Positions 1 to 10,157 are shown, counted from the first letter of the stretch. The stretch: 64,000 nucleotides of DNA from Sphingobacterium paludis (GCF_004364125.1 NZ_SNZV01000003.1:186001-250000), one strand, 5' to 3'. Notes: generated by a model not told the origin, from the letters alone. Program-made: numbers and translations.

Positions 1-240
1 ATCTGGATCTTATTTAGGACTTCTATCCAGCGACGACCTTTAAAATAGGAGCGGTTAGCCGCACCTCAATCTTTAAACAGTTTTAGGCCATAGATCGTAA
101 AGCAAATTACATTATATTCGTAAAATATTAAATGTGTAACACAAGCTTTAATCCAGTCGAAAAGTCAATTACCTGATGATTGGTGTGCTATCTTGGTAAG
201 CAGTTAAAGCCAACGAAAATTCACAGGTATACCAACGGAA

Positions 241-822
241 ATGGAAAAACATTTGTTATATGCCATAGCAAAGGGAGATGAGCGGGCTTTCGAAGCCCTT
301 TACGACACGTATTTTCGACAAATTTATCATTTTGTTTTAGGGTACGTTAAATCGCCTAATCTTGCTGATGACATTGTTCAGGAAATTTTTGTCAAGGTCT
401 GGGAAAAACGAGAAACACTGGCTTCTGTAGAACTGTTTAAACCCTACCTCTATGTTATGGCGAAAAACCAAACGCTTAACCAGCTCCGGTCCATAAGCCG
501 CTCGAAGGCTTCCCAGCAGGAGCTACTCCAACATTATGTCTTCTCCGAACGCAGCACGGAAAATATGATCCAGAATAAAGAGTATCAAGCGTTTATCAAT
601 AACGCTTTTCAGCAATTATCGCCGGCAGCGCAAAAGGTATTTTCGCTGTGCAGGGAAGCCCAAATGAGTTATGAGGATGTCGCTAAAGAAATGGGATTCA
701 GTCGGCACGCCGTCAAGAAATATATGATGCAAGCGATGAAAACTTTTCGGCAGCTACTTTCCGGCCCGATCGATGTAAACTATATTGTCGTGTTTTTTAG
801 TCTTTTAGGGTTGTTGCAGTAG
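241..822 (+). CDS. ECF-type RNA polymerase sigma factor (FecI-like)
   Basis: A 193-residue sigma-70 family protein of the extracytoplasmic-function class. Region 2 is at about residues 10-80, with the typical Bacteroidota segment LADDIVQEIFVKVWEKR. Region 4 is at about 115-170, including the helix-turn-helix part MSYEDVAKEMGFSRHAVKKYM. Length is normal for the family. It should direct RNA polymerase to the SusC/SusD operon downstream and be held inactive by the FecR protein at 1620. The ATG at 241 has no Shine-Dalgarno, as usual in this phylum. Unusually, about 800 bp of repeat-rich DNA separates it from its anti-sigma gene; the two are normally adjacent. Family assignment is firm; the target promoters are inferred from position. 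Confidence 0.93.
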   Translation: MEKHLLYAIAKGDERAFEALYDTYFRQIYHFVLGYVKSPNLADDIVQEIFVKVWEKRETLASVELFKPYLYVMAKNQTLNQLRSISRSKASQQELLQHYVFSERSTENMIQNKEYQAFINNAFQQLSPAAQKVFSLCREAQMSYEDVAKEMGFSRHAVKKYMMQAMKTFRQLLSGPIDVNYIVVFFSLLGLLQ

Positions 823-925
823 GTCTTGTTTTAGCAGAGGATGTACCTGTTTCTGGTTTTGTCCAACCCATATCCCGTCCGTCCTTAGCCAGGACAGGGC
901 ATTACTTTTGAAGGGCAAAAGTAAT

Positions 926-1008
926 CAAAACCCCGTCGCTTGAAACCTTTGCAGGGAGAGCTTGTGCAATAGCAGATGTCTACATATTGCAAAGCTTTCG
1001 AGGCGACA
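926..1008. repeat. 83-bp imperfect palindrome, copy 1
   Basis: Identical to 1158-1240 except for one A/G difference near its middle. The outer arms (GTCGC..., ...GCGAC) and an inner pair (TGCAAT...ATTGCA) would fold the whole unit into one long hairpin. It resembles a REP- or MITE-like intergenic element; no coding content is seen. Confidence 0.75.
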
Positions 1009-1058
1009 TGTCCGTTAAGTAAGGAAAGTGCAACCTATTGTTCCCTCATTTTATCGCA

Positions 1059-1521
1059 ATACCCATTACGCACTACCCTTATCTACATACTAAGTACTAA
1101 AATCTAGATAAACACATCGCAATACGCATATCTCACTACGCACTACCACATCCCAACCAAAACCCCGTCGCTTGAAACCTTTGCAGGGAGGGCTTGTGCA
1201 ATAGCAGATGTCTACATATTGCAAAGCTTTCGAGGCGACACTTTGCTTAATACTAGTTTGTGCAATTGAAATTATCTTCGATGAGCTCGCTACGCTCGGT
1301 TAAAAATAAAAAGTAAAAAAATTCCTACACAGTACCATTTCTACGTACTATCTACTAACATCTATAATATCTCACTACGCACTACTCCACACGCAAGATT
1401 GCCGCGCCCTCGTACCTCCGGCTCGCAATGACGCCGACTTTGGCACACATCATATCTCAATTCGCATTACCCACTACCCAATCTACCTACTCTGTACTAT
1501 CTACTAACATCTAATATCCAC
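1059..1521. repeat. Degenerate short direct repeats
   Basis: Between and after the palindromes, related strings recur: CTCACTACGCACTAC around 1132-1146 and 1371-1385, a shorter form near 1066-1076, and TACTATCTACTAACATCTA around 1346-1364 and 1496-1514. They are imperfect and irregularly spaced, so this is not a CRISPR array. Function unknown. Confidence 0.55.
1158..1240. repeat. 83-bp imperfect palindrome, copy 2
   Basis: Second copy in the same orientation, starting 232 bp after copy 1, with a single mismatch. The near identity of non-coding DNA implies recent duplication or ongoing mobility/gene conversion. Confidence 0.75.
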
Positions 1522-1619
1522 AATGCTATAAAAAATAAAAAAACTGGTACCCTAAAATAGTTGGCCGGTGTGTATATATACTAAACAGCGAGAGCAATAA
1601 ACCCTCTCGCGAGCTAATC

Positions 1620-2729
1620 ATGAGTAAACAAACGCGATTATATAGGCAATTGGTTCGTCGGTACCGGAATGGGCAAGCTTCTGAGGAGGAGGTTGCGCTT
1701 TTTATGGATCTTATGCGCCAAGAGAAACACCGGGCTGCTGTCGAGCATGTCATGGATGAGGAACTTGGCGTTAGCACGGTACGCGCGCGACGTAAATCCA
1801 TTCTTATATGGTTGCGATATGCTGCTGCGGTGAGTCTCCTCACGCTTGCCGGATGGGCTGCCTTCTATTTTTTGCAGACAGCGACGACGGAGCAGAAAAT
1901 ACAAGTCATGAAACAAGTTCCTCCGGCGAGCTCCAAGGCAACCCTGCGCTTGGCAAATGGCGATGAGCTGTCTTTGGATAGCACCAGCGGTCAGCTGCTT
2001 CTCGACAGCGAAGCGATCAGAAACGAAAAAGGCGAAATACTTCATCAGGATCAGCAAGCGACGGCCTTCTACGAAATGGTGGTTCCAATGGGCGGAACGT
2101 ATCAATTATCATTGAGCGACGGCTCAAAAGTTTGGCTCAACTCGGGGAGTACGCTTCGCTTTCCACAGCAATTTGCTGCACAGCGCCGAGAGATTGAACT
2201 GAAAGGCGAAGCATTTTTCGAAATTAAAAAACAAACGGATGCTGCAGGCCACCGCATTCCGTTTATTGTGAACACTGCACGCCAACAAATTGAGGTATTA
2301 GGCACACAGTTCAACGTCAAGGCCTATACAGATGAAACATCCGAAACCGCAACACTCGTTGCAGGAAGCGTACGGGTAAGAAACAAAAGTGACAATGAAG
2401 AAAAGCTGCTCAACCCCGGCTTTCGTAGTGTTTTGCACCCAAATGGGACTATGAGCGTAAGCAAGGCTGACCTCGAAGAAGTGTCGGGATGGCGCGCTGA
2501 CGCTTTTGTATTTAATGATGCTGCCATAGGCGATATCGTGAAACAGTTGGCGCGCTGGTACAATATTGACGTGGTATACACAGGAAGTAGCGATTCTTCT
2601 TTCCATGGTTATATGCCGCGCAACATCCCGCTAGGTGAAGCCTTGGAAACCTTAAAAAGCTCGGGGGAACTGGAATACAGCTACCAACATGGAAAAGTAT
2701 ACATCAAAACAAAGAAAAGGCCTATGTAA
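1620..2729 (+). CDS. FecR-family anti-sigma factor
   Basis: A 369-residue inner-membrane anti-sigma regulator. A cytoplasmic N-terminal segment of about 60 residues (sigma binding) is followed by one membrane span near 62-86. The periplasmic FecR domain runs from about 145 to 245 (GGTYQLSLSDGSKVWLNSGS is its hallmark), and a DUF4974-like C-terminal domain of about 300-365 contacts the STN domain of the partner receptor. The ATG at 1620 gives a full-length protein. It lies just upstream of an STN-containing SusC at 2845, the expected arrangement for trans-envelope signalling. Assignment is firm; partner specificity is inferred from context. Confidence 0.93.
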   Translation: MSKQTRLYRQLVRRYRNGQASEEEVALFMDLMRQEKHRAAVEHVMDEELGVSTVRARRKSILIWLRYAAAVSLLTLAGWAAFYFLQTATTEQKIQVMKQVPPASSKATLRLANGDELSLDSTSGQLLLDSEAIRNEKGEILHQDQQATAFYEMVVPMGGTYQLSLSDGSKVWLNSGSTLRFPQQFAAQRREIELKGEAFFEIKKQTDAAGHRIPFIVNTARQQIEVLGTQFNVKAYTDETSETATLVAGSVRVRNKSDNEEKLLNPGFRSVLHPNGTMSVSKADLEEVSGWRADAFVFNDAAIGDIVKQLARWYNIDVVYTGSSDSSFHGYMPRNIPLGEALETLKSSGELEYSYQHGKVYIKTKKRPM

Positions 2730-2844
2730 AAGAAAGAAAAAGGGAAGAACGGTGAAGTTCCAGCAACACCGTTCTTTAAATCAAATTAAGTTGATTAAAA
2801 GATAATTATCCGCTATCCATTAACAAACAAAATTTACTAAATGT

Positions 2845-5800
2845 ATGAATTTCATGCTTACGTTCCTAACGCCTACTCGGCAGGAGGAAACCAACAAACC
2901 GCAAGAAAAAAATAGATTAGGTATGAGTCGCAAGAAACTATCCGTACGATTCAACCTCCTCTTTTTATTACTGAGCGTCGCGCTGTGCGACGTGTACGGC
3001 GAAGCGTACGCGCAGGACATCACATTATCGTATAAAAACGAAAAACTAGATGTCGTGCTGAAATCTATCAGTAAACAAAGCGGCTACCGATTATTCTATA
3101 ACAGTAGCTTACTAAAGGAATCTCGACCCGTAACGATACAGGTCAATAAAAGCCCTCTAAAACAGGTTATGGATCAGGTGTTCGCGAACCAACCCTTGAC
3201 GTATACACTGGAAGGCAAGTCTATGGTAATCCGCGCAGGTGCAGACAAGAAAAACGCGCCTAGTAAATTGGCTTCCGCACCAATACAAGAAACCATTACG
3301 GGAACGGTGTCCGACAGCCTGGGAAGCCCCCTAGCAGGCGTCAGTGTCAAACTGAAAGGAACAAATGTTGCCACATCCACTGATGCGCAGGGACGATTTG
3401 AACTTACCGGAGCCTCGGCGGGTACAGCGACCTTAGTTTTTTCGTTGATCGGCTACCGAAGCCGCGAGCTTGTATACAACGGCACTCCTGTGCAAATAAA
3501 GCTTGTAGAAGAACCGGCCGGCTTGGATGAAGTGGTGGTGGTCGGTTACGGTTCGGTCAGAAAAGCCGATCTGACGGGCGCTGTTGCCACGGTAAACGCC
3601 GAACAGATTCGCCAAGTAAATGGTATCTCCAATGTGGCACAGGCGCTACAGGGGCAAGCACCTGGCGTGCAGGTTAACCAAGCCTCGGGTCAACCCGGTG
3701 AGGGCATGAAGATCCAAATTCGCGGGCTCAACTCTATCGGAGCGAGTAATGCTCCGCTATACGTTGTTGATGGACTGCCTTTGGATAATCTATCTGCACA
3801 GCTGAACCCGGAAGATATCGAGAATATTTCCGTTTTAAAAGATGCCTCTTCTACGGCCATATACGGCTCAAGGGGCGCTAATGGAGTGATTATGATTACA
3901 ACGAAGAAAGGCATAAGCGGAAAAACACGAGTTGGTTACAACGGCTATATCGGCACACAATGGTTACGAAAACGGATCGATCTGATTGATGCTACGCAAT
4001 TTGCCAATCTACAGAACGAGGTTGCAGCCAACGACGGAAATCCGCTTCCCTGGTCTGCAGAACAAATTCAAGCACTCGGGCGAGGTACGGATTGGCAGGA
4101 TTTAGTCTATCGAACCGCGATGATGCAAAACCACGATGTAAACATCAGTGGCGGTAATGAACGGACGAAGTATTTCACCTCATTTGGCTATTTTAATCAG
4201 GATGGTATTATTCGCAATTCAGGATTCGAGCGCCTCTCTTTTCGAACCAATATCGAACACCAGCTTTTAGACAAGCTAACCCTTGCCACAAACGTTTCCT
4301 TGCAAAACGCAAAATACAACCGCGCGCAATATGAAAGTGCCGATGGCGGCGGAGGCATTCCCTGGGCGACCATCGTGATGCCACCAACACTGGGCGTCTA
4401 TGATGAGCAAGGTAATTACACGCGTTTTACCGGCGTGTCTTGGGGCGAGACCAATCCAGTAGGAATATCCGACAATTGGAACAGTGTCTCTAATAATTTG
4501 CGCGTTATCGGCAATACCAATCTCGCCTATGAGATTGTATCAGGACTGAAAATTCGGCTGAGTGCCGGAGTAGATCATGGCTATACAAAATCAGATCAAT
4601 ATTTCCCTGGTAATATTAGCTTGGGGCAACGCACCGACCCGGATGGTAATTCGATTTTTGGTGTGGCAAGCAAAAACTACGGAAGTTCTACCACATTCGT
4701 AAACGAGAACACGATAGAATACCAGAAAGCGTTTGATGCACATAAACTCGACCTTGTTGCCGGCTTTACCTACCAGACGAGCAAGGGGGATGGTTTAAAT
4801 AGCGGTAATGGCGTGGGGTTCTTAAGTGACATTTACGAGACCAACAACATCGGTTCGGCAATCGTTAGAGCTTTGCCTTCTAGTACTTTTTCAGACAACA
4901 AACTCATATCCTACCTGGCTCGAGCAAACTATAACTATGACGATCGCTATCTCCTGACATTAACCGGCCGATACGACGGATCCTCGCGTTTCGGCGCGAA
5001 TAATAAATTTGCGTTTTTTCCTTCTGCGGCGATTGCCTGGAATATCAACCAGGAAGAATTCCTAAGTGATAATGAAACTATATCGCTACTAAAAGTCCGC
5101 GGCTCTTTCGGGCGCTCTGGAAACCAAGCAATTACGAACTACAGGACATTAGCCAATGTCGCGAACACCGATGTGATTTTTGACAACCAGATTAATACCG
5201 GTTTTTTTCTCAGCGCATTGGAGAACCCCAACCTAAAGTGGGAGACGACCCAACAGCTCGATCTGGGGCTGGCATTGGGCCTTTTTGAGAACCGCATACA
5301 GTTTGAGGCCGACTATTACTACAAGCGCACAACGGATCTTTTGCTCAACGTGACTTTACCCGGATCTGGTGGCTTTCCATCCGTTTTGCAAAATGTCGGA
5401 GCCGTGCAAAACCGCGGGTTTGAGTTTCAGCTTGCGGTGCAGCCCAACCTCGGCGAAAAATTGCAGTGGACCAGCACATTGAATGTTTCTGCGAACAGAA
5501 CAAAGGTGTTGGATCTTGGCAACGACGCCTATGGCAATCCCATAACCTTTCAAGAGATCAACACGGGGGGCAACTGGTTCCCAACCATTGTCGGGCAATC
5601 GATGATGCAGCTGTATGGATTTACTGTGGAAGGTATCTACCAAACCGATCAAGAGGCGATAGACAACGGCGAACCTTCGAAGCGAGCAGGTGACTACCGC
5701 TTCAAAAACTGGGATGGCGAGGGGATTGTCAATGACACGGAAGACCGTACCGTGCTCACCCGCTTGGAGCCCAAGTTCACTTTTGGTTTTAACAATAAAT

Positions 5801-6270
5801 TTCAGTACAAAAATTTTGATCTCTCTATGTTAATTGTGGGCAGCTACGGCAACGATATTGTCAACGAATTTCGAAAGTACAATGTATCGCTAAATGGCCG
5901 CTGGACGCCTACGCGGGAGGCCTACGAAAACCGATGGACGGGCCCCGGAAGCCAGGGGAATTTTGATCGTCCCAGCGAAAATAGCGGCAGCCCGATTCGC
6001 GATTATGCGAACTCCCTTTGGGTGGAGAATGGCTCCTACCTCCGTCTTCGCGATATCACGGTTGGCTATACCTTACCAGAAGCATGGAGCAGCCAGCTAA
6101 AGATTTCCAGGCTACGGGTGTATTGCAGTGCGCAAAACCTCCTTACCTTGACGAGCTATAGTGGTTACGATCCTGAAGTATCTTGGGGAGCTGCCTCGGT
6201 GAACGGATGGGATCGCGGGAACTATCCTGCAGCCAAATCAGTAACAGCCGGTTTAAGAGTTGACTTTTAA
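2845..6270 (+). CDS. SusC/RagA-family TonB-dependent receptor with STN signalling domain
   Basis: A 1141-residue outer-membrane importer. The hydrophobic signal sequence follows a long n-region; an internal ATG at 2923 (residue 27) is an equally plausible start. After the mature N-terminus come an STN domain (about 65-120), a carboxypeptidase-regulatory-like beta-sandwich (about 150-230, ITGTVSDSLGSPLAGVSVKL), the plug (LDEVVVVGYGSVRKADLTGA) and the 22-strand barrel. The STN domain is what contacts a FecR protein, so this receptor senses its own substrate and signals to the sigma factor at 241. SusD follows 11 bp after its stop. The glycan imported is unknown. Confidence 0.95.
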   Translation: MNFMLTFLTPTRQEETNKPQEKNRLGMSRKKLSVRFNLLFLLLSVALCDVYGEAYAQDITLSYKNEKLDVVLKSISKQSGYRLFYNSSLLKESRPVTIQVNKSPLKQVMDQVFANQPLTYTLEGKSMVIRAGADKKNAPSKLASAPIQETITGTVSDSLGSPLAGVSVKLKGTNVATSTDAQGRFELTGASAGTATLVFSLIGYRSRELVYNGTPVQIKLVEEPAGLDEVVVVGYGSVRKADLTGAVATVNAEQIRQVNGISNVAQALQGQAPGVQVNQASGQPGEGMKIQIRGLNSIGASNAPLYVVDGLPLDNLSAQLNPEDIENISVLKDASSTAIYGSRGANGVIMITTKKGISGKTRVGYNGYIGTQWLRKRIDLIDATQFANLQNEVAANDGNPLPWSAEQIQALGRGTDWQDLVYRTAMMQNHDVNISGGNERTKYFTSFGYFNQDGIIRNSGFERLSFRTNIEHQLLDKLTLATNVSLQNAKYNRAQYESADGGGGIPWATIVMPPTLGVYDEQGNYTRFTGVSWGETNPVGISDNWNSVSNNLRVIGNTNLAYEIVSGLKIRLSAGVDHGYTKSDQYFPGNISLGQRTDPDGNSIFGVASKNYGSSTTFVNENTIEYQKAFDAHKLDLVAGFTYQTSKGDGLNSGNGVGFLSDIYETNNIGSAIVRALPSSTFSDNKLISYLARANYNYDDRYLLTLTGRYDGSSRFGANNKFAFFPSAAIAWNINQEEFLSDNETISLLKVRGSFGRSGNQAITNYRTLANVANTDVIFDNQINTGFFLSALENPNLKWETTQQLDLGLALGLFENRIQFEADYYYKRTTDLLLNVTLPGSGGFPSVLQNVGAVQNRGFEFQLAVQPNLGEKLQWTSTLNVSANRTKVLDLGNDAYGNPITFQEINTGGNWFPTIVGQSMMQLYGFTVEGIYQTDQEAIDNGEPSKRAGDYRFKNWDGEGIVNDTEDRTVLTRLEPKFTFGFNNKFQYKNFDLSMLIVGSYGNDIVNEFRKYNVSLNGRWTPTREAYENRWTGPGSQGNFDRPSENSGSPIRDYANSLWVENGSYLRLRDITVGYTLPEAWSSQLKISRLRVYCSAQNLLTLTSYSGYDPEVSWGAASVNGWDRGNYPAAKSVTAGLRVDF

Positions 6271-6281
6271 GATTGATCCGT

Positions 6282-7715
6282 ATGAACACAACCTATAAAT
6301 TACTTACGATGATGCTCCTTGCCATTGGCATGCAGAGCTGCGAAAAAATGCTGCAGGAAGAGCCCAAAACCGTTTTGAGCCCGGAGCAATTCCTCCAAAA
6401 CCCCGGAAGCTATGAAACATCCGTAAAGGGTATATACAGTGGCCTGCCCTTATACGTTTCTTTTACGCATGAGATGATAACGGACCTTTACGCGCCTCCC
6501 TCCGCTGCCGCAGAACAAGCGCTCCCGATCTACAATAACCAGCCAACGCCCTTCTATTTTAACGCTAGAAATGCCTGGAATGGCCCCTACTCGATGATCA
6601 AGAACGCTAATTTTATCTTGCACTATTTGCCCGCCGCGCCGCTGGATGAGACATTTAAAAACCAGCTTACTGCCGAAGCGCGTTTTTTACGAGGCTATGC
6701 CTTTTTCAATTTGGTGCAGCTATTTGGCGACGTGCCGATGCCTTTGCTTCTTGCGGAAAATTACGATAACCTACGGCTCCCTCGGACGCCGCAAACAGAA
6801 GTTTATGAGCAAATCGTACAAGATCTGCTTTTCGCGGAAGACAACCTGCCCGATCAAGCCCGACAGGTGGGCCGGGTGTATAAGTTAGCCGCGACAGCGC
6901 TCTTGGCCCGCGTGTATTTAACGATGGCGGGCAACCCGCTCAACCAAACAGAACGCTTCAGCGATGCGCTGGAAAAAGCGCGTTTGGTGATCAATTCGCA
7001 GCGATTTTCCTTAACAGAAGACTATGCCGCTGCTTTCCATAACATGGCCTACACGTCTGAATCCATTTGGGACAAACAATATGTTCCAGGACGTGGTGGT
7101 AACGGCTTGCATAGTGCCTCGGCCACAGCGGAAGGTTATGTTCCTACACTCATTCCCTCTAGCAATTTTATACAAAGCTTTCCAACGGGCGATCGGCGAT
7201 TGGCATGGGGCATTATGCAAAACTATCCCGCGCCAAATGGGCCTTTACAGCGTCCGTTCTTCCATAAATTTGTCGATGCAGCCCTCATCGATCGTGGTGT
7301 GCTTCCTAGTGGAGCTCAAGTTTCCTTTAGCATCCCTTTGCTACGTTACGCCGAAATGTTTCTGATTGCCGCCGAGGCGGAAAATGCGCTGAACGGACCT
7401 GCACAGGCTTACGCCTACGTTAACGAAATCCGACGCCGGGCACGGGTGGATAAAGGTAATCCCACACATGTGCCAGATTTGAGCGATCTGACCCAAGAGC
7501 AACTTCAGCAAGCGATATGGAAGGAATGGGATTGGGAGATGCACCAAGAGGGATTGAGTTGGATGACGATGAAGCGGACAAATACCTTCAACCGTATTCA
7601 ACAGCAACGCGGTGCTACGCTTGTTGTTCCGGTAGGACTGTACAACCAAACTTGGCCTATCCCGATTGAAGAAATTACCAATAACAATATTCCTCAAAAT
7701 CCATTATACCAATAA
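6282..7715 (+). CDS. SusD/RagB-family surface glycan-binding lipoprotein
   Basis: A 477-residue partner of the preceding SusC. I chose the ATG at 6282 over the in-frame TTG at 6273, because it gives a compact lipoprotein signal ending in a lipobox with Cys20 (IGMQSC). SusD-like TPR helices are visible (AEARFLRGYAFFNLVQLFGDVP; C-terminal RYAEMFLIAAEAEN...AYVNEIRRRA). SusD proteins sit on the cell surface as a lid over the SusC barrel. Start is 11 bp after SusC, so the two are surely co-transcribed. Confidence 0.95.
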   Translation: MNTTYKLLTMMLLAIGMQSCEKMLQEEPKTVLSPEQFLQNPGSYETSVKGIYSGLPLYVSFTHEMITDLYAPPSAAAEQALPIYNNQPTPFYFNARNAWNGPYSMIKNANFILHYLPAAPLDETFKNQLTAEARFLRGYAFFNLVQLFGDVPMPLLLAENYDNLRLPRTPQTEVYEQIVQDLLFAEDNLPDQARQVGRVYKLAATALLARVYLTMAGNPLNQTERFSDALEKARLVINSQRFSLTEDYAAAFHNMAYTSESIWDKQYVPGRGGNGLHSASATAEGYVPTLIPSSNFIQSFPTGDRRLAWGIMQNYPAPNGPLQRPFFHKFVDAALIDRGVLPSGAQVSFSIPLLRYAEMFLIAAEAENALNGPAQAYAYVNEIRRRARVDKGNPTHVPDLSDLTQEQLQQAIWKEWDWEMHQEGLSWMTMKRTNTFNRIQQQRGATLVVPVGLYNQTWPIPIEEITNNNIPQNPLYQ

Positions 7716-7716
7716 C

Positions 7717-10116
7717 ATGATAACATTTATTTCCATTATTATCCGACAAGCCTACCCCTTACTCGTAAGCAGCTGTGTTGCCCTGTGCTTCACGCAGGCC
7801 GTGGCACAGTCTACCTCGGTACAGAAGATCTATGTTGCGCAAACCGGAAAGGACAGCAATACAGGAACCTCTTCCCGGCCCTTCGCTAGCCCCCATGCCG
7901 CGATGAAGCGTATTGTCGCATTGAAAAAAAGTGGTTCTTTAGCCCCTATCGAAATGGTTATCCGCCAGGGCACCTATCGTTTGGATAAACCACTCGTCGT
8001 TACGGCCGCCGAATCCGGCTCTGAAAACGCACCGTTAACAATCAAAGCGGAGGAAGGACAACAGGTAACACTGAGCGCTGCAGTTGCGCTACATCTAACC
8101 TGGGAAAAATACCAGGAAGGCATCTGGAAGGCGCAAGTTCCTAAAGCGCTCAGCTTTCAGCAGCTCTACGCCAATGGCCGACTGCTAAACAGGGCGCGGT
8201 ATCCCAATTATGATCCAACCGTCCTTCCCTTTCAGGGATACGCAGCAGACGCGTTAAGTCCCGAGCGCGTGCAACGCTGGAAGGATCCGACCACGGCCTA
8301 CGTACATGCTTTGCATATTGGCCGATGGGGTGGTTTCCATTACCGCGTGAGCGGTAAAGATCAGGAGGGCAAGCTCACCTTTACCGGTGGCGAACAGAAC
8401 AACCGCCCAAGCCCTATGCACGAGACCTATCGCTACGTGGACAATGTATTCGAAGAGTTGGATGCGCCCCAGGAATGGTTTCTGAATGAAAAAACAAATA
8501 CGCTTTATTACTATCCCGAGACCGGCATCGATCCGAATACGGAGAAATTTGAGGCTCCGCTATTGGAAAACATCCTGACGATACAAGGTAGCTTAGCGCA
8601 TCCGGTGCGCGACGTCCGCGTGGAAGGCATTCGTTTTACACATACGGCACCCACCTTCATGAAGACTTCAGAACCTCTTTTACGAAGTGACTGGACGATC
8701 TACCGGCAAGGTGCCGTAAAAATAGAAGGTGCGGAACGTTGCCAAGTAACCGGTTCTGATTTTGTTGACCTGGGCGGAAACGCCGTCTTCGTAAGCAATT
8801 ACAACCGGGATATCTTGATCGCCAATAATCTCATTGAACGCATAGGTGCCGGCGCCATCAACTTTGTGGGCAGTACGAACGCCGTGCGCTCACCTGCTTT
8901 CCGTTACGAGGAATTTGTACCGCTAGCGCAAATAGACAGCCTAGCAGGGCCAAAATCCGATGATTTTCCGAAGGACTGTGAAGCCAGCAACAACTTGATT
9001 CGCCACATCGGTCTTATTGAAAAGCAAGTCGCCGGCGTTCAGATTTCCATGGCCTCGGCTATCCGCGTTTTACATAACAGCATCTACATCGTGCCTCGCG
9101 CAGGCATCAACATTGGCGATGGAAACTGGGGCGGCCATGACATTGCCTACAACGACGTTTTTGAAACCGTATTGGAAACCAGCGACCACGGCGCCTTCAA
9201 TTCTTGGGGGCGCGATCGGTTTTGGCATCCCGATCGGGAGGAAATGGATAAGCTAACGGCTATACACCCTGAATGGGTGCTTTTGGATGCGATGCAACCT
9301 ACACAGATCCGGAACAATCGGTTTCAGTGCGACCACGGCTGGGACATTGATTTAGACGACGGATCCTCCAACTACCGCATCTACAATAACCTTTGCCTCA
9401 GCGGTGGACTAAAGCTTAGAGAAGGCTTTTATCGCACCGTGTATAACAATATCTTGATCAATAATGGCTTTCATCCGCATGTCTGGTTCAAGGATAGCCA
9501 TGATGTTTTTCGAAACAATGTTGTTATGCAGAGCCATGCTGATATCCAGGTAAAATTTTGGGGTGATACGGTGAACTACAATTATTATTCATCGGCAGCA
9601 GATCTTAAAAAAGACCAAAGTAAAGGCGTTGAAGCCAGTGGTGAAGTCATTGATCTTCATTTTAAAAATGCCGCTCAAGGCGATTTTCAATTGTTGGGCA
9701 ATGTTCCTCCAGGATTTCAAAATTTTGCTATGAATTCCTTTGGCGTGCAGGCGCCGCGGCTAAAAAAAATCGTCGATATGCCGGCGGTTCCGAAGCTAAG
9801 CTCACAACAAACGATGGCTAGCGCCACGGTTCTATCTTGGAAAGGTGCGCAGTTTAAATCGATCGAAACGCTTGGCGAGCAATCTGCTGCAGGGCTTCCT
9901 GCTATAGAGGGTGCACTGCTCGTCAAGTTGGAGGCGAACAGTCCGCTCCGTAATAGTGGTCTGCGTGAAAATGATGTTGTTGTAACTTGCCAACATGAAC
10001 CGATCAAAACCAGCGCAGATCTGGAACGCATCGTCAAGCGCGATAGCTATATGAGTCAAATAACCGTAGTTATCTATAGAAATCAAAGCAAGCAAACCGT
10101 GTTGTTAACCTTGTAG
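7717..10116 (+). CDS. Secreted right-handed beta-helix protein with C-terminal PDZ domain
   Basis: 799 residues from the ATG at 7717, directly after the SusD stop; the in-frame TTG at 7666 would overlap SusD by 50 bp and gives no better signal peptide. A signal peptide ends near residue 31 (AVAQ). The segment KIYVAQTGKDSNTGT and the following repeats with many N-rich turns indicate a parallel beta-helix of the pectate-lyase/GH141-like type. The last 80 residues (NSPLRNSGLRENDVVVTCQ) form a PDZ-like domain. Position in the PUL suggests a polysaccharide lyase or glycosidase on the same glycan as SusC/D. Catalytic residues cannot be assigned from the sequence alone. Confidence 0.82.
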   Translation: MITFISIIIRQAYPLLVSSCVALCFTQAVAQSTSVQKIYVAQTGKDSNTGTSSRPFASPHAAMKRIVALKKSGSLAPIEMVIRQGTYRLDKPLVVTAAESGSENAPLTIKAEEGQQVTLSAAVALHLTWEKYQEGIWKAQVPKALSFQQLYANGRLLNRARYPNYDPTVLPFQGYAADALSPERVQRWKDPTTAYVHALHIGRWGGFHYRVSGKDQEGKLTFTGGEQNNRPSPMHETYRYVDNVFEELDAPQEWFLNEKTNTLYYYPETGIDPNTEKFEAPLLENILTIQGSLAHPVRDVRVEGIRFTHTAPTFMKTSEPLLRSDWTIYRQGAVKIEGAERCQVTGSDFVDLGGNAVFVSNYNRDILIANNLIERIGAGAINFVGSTNAVRSPAFRYEEFVPLAQIDSLAGPKSDDFPKDCEASNNLIRHIGLIEKQVAGVQISMASAIRVLHNSIYIVPRAGINIGDGNWGGHDIAYNDVFETVLETSDHGAFNSWGRDRFWHPDREEMDKLTAIHPEWVLLDAMQPTQIRNNRFQCDHGWDIDLDDGSSNYRIYNNLCLSGGLKLREGFYRTVYNNILINNGFHPHVWFKDSHDVFRNNVVMQSHADIQVKFWGDTVNYNYYSSAADLKKDQSKGVEASGEVIDLHFKNAAQGDFQLLGNVPPGFQNFAMNSFGVQAPRLKKIVDMPAVPKLSSQQTMASATVLSWKGAQFKSIETLGEQSAAGLPAIEGALLVKLEANSPLRNSGLRENDVVVTCQHEPIKTSADLERIVKRDSYMSQITVVIYRNQSKQTVLLTL

Positions 10117-10157
10117 TCGTCTACGTGTTGAACACGGCAATGAATTTCTATATCTTC

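Larger units (their letters stand above)
823..1619. other. Non-coding repeat-rich spacer between sigma and anti-sigma genes
   Basis: About 800 bp without a credible gene. It holds two copies of an 83-bp imperfect palindrome (926-1008 and 1158-1240) and several degenerate copies of short motifs built on CTCACTACGCACTAC and TACTATCTACTAACATCTA. The short minus-strand reading frame at 1526-1843 runs over the start of the FecR gene and is not credible. The composition suggests accumulated intergenic repeats rather than a decayed gene. Confidence 0.7.

Noticed and set aside
1059..1521. CRISPR-like array of short repeats
   Set aside because: Repeats are degenerate, of uneven length and spacing, without unique spacers or cas genes.
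7666..7716. TTG start for the beta-helix protein
   Set aside because: It would overlap SusD by 50 bp; the ATG at 7717 follows the SusD stop and gives a normal signal peptide.
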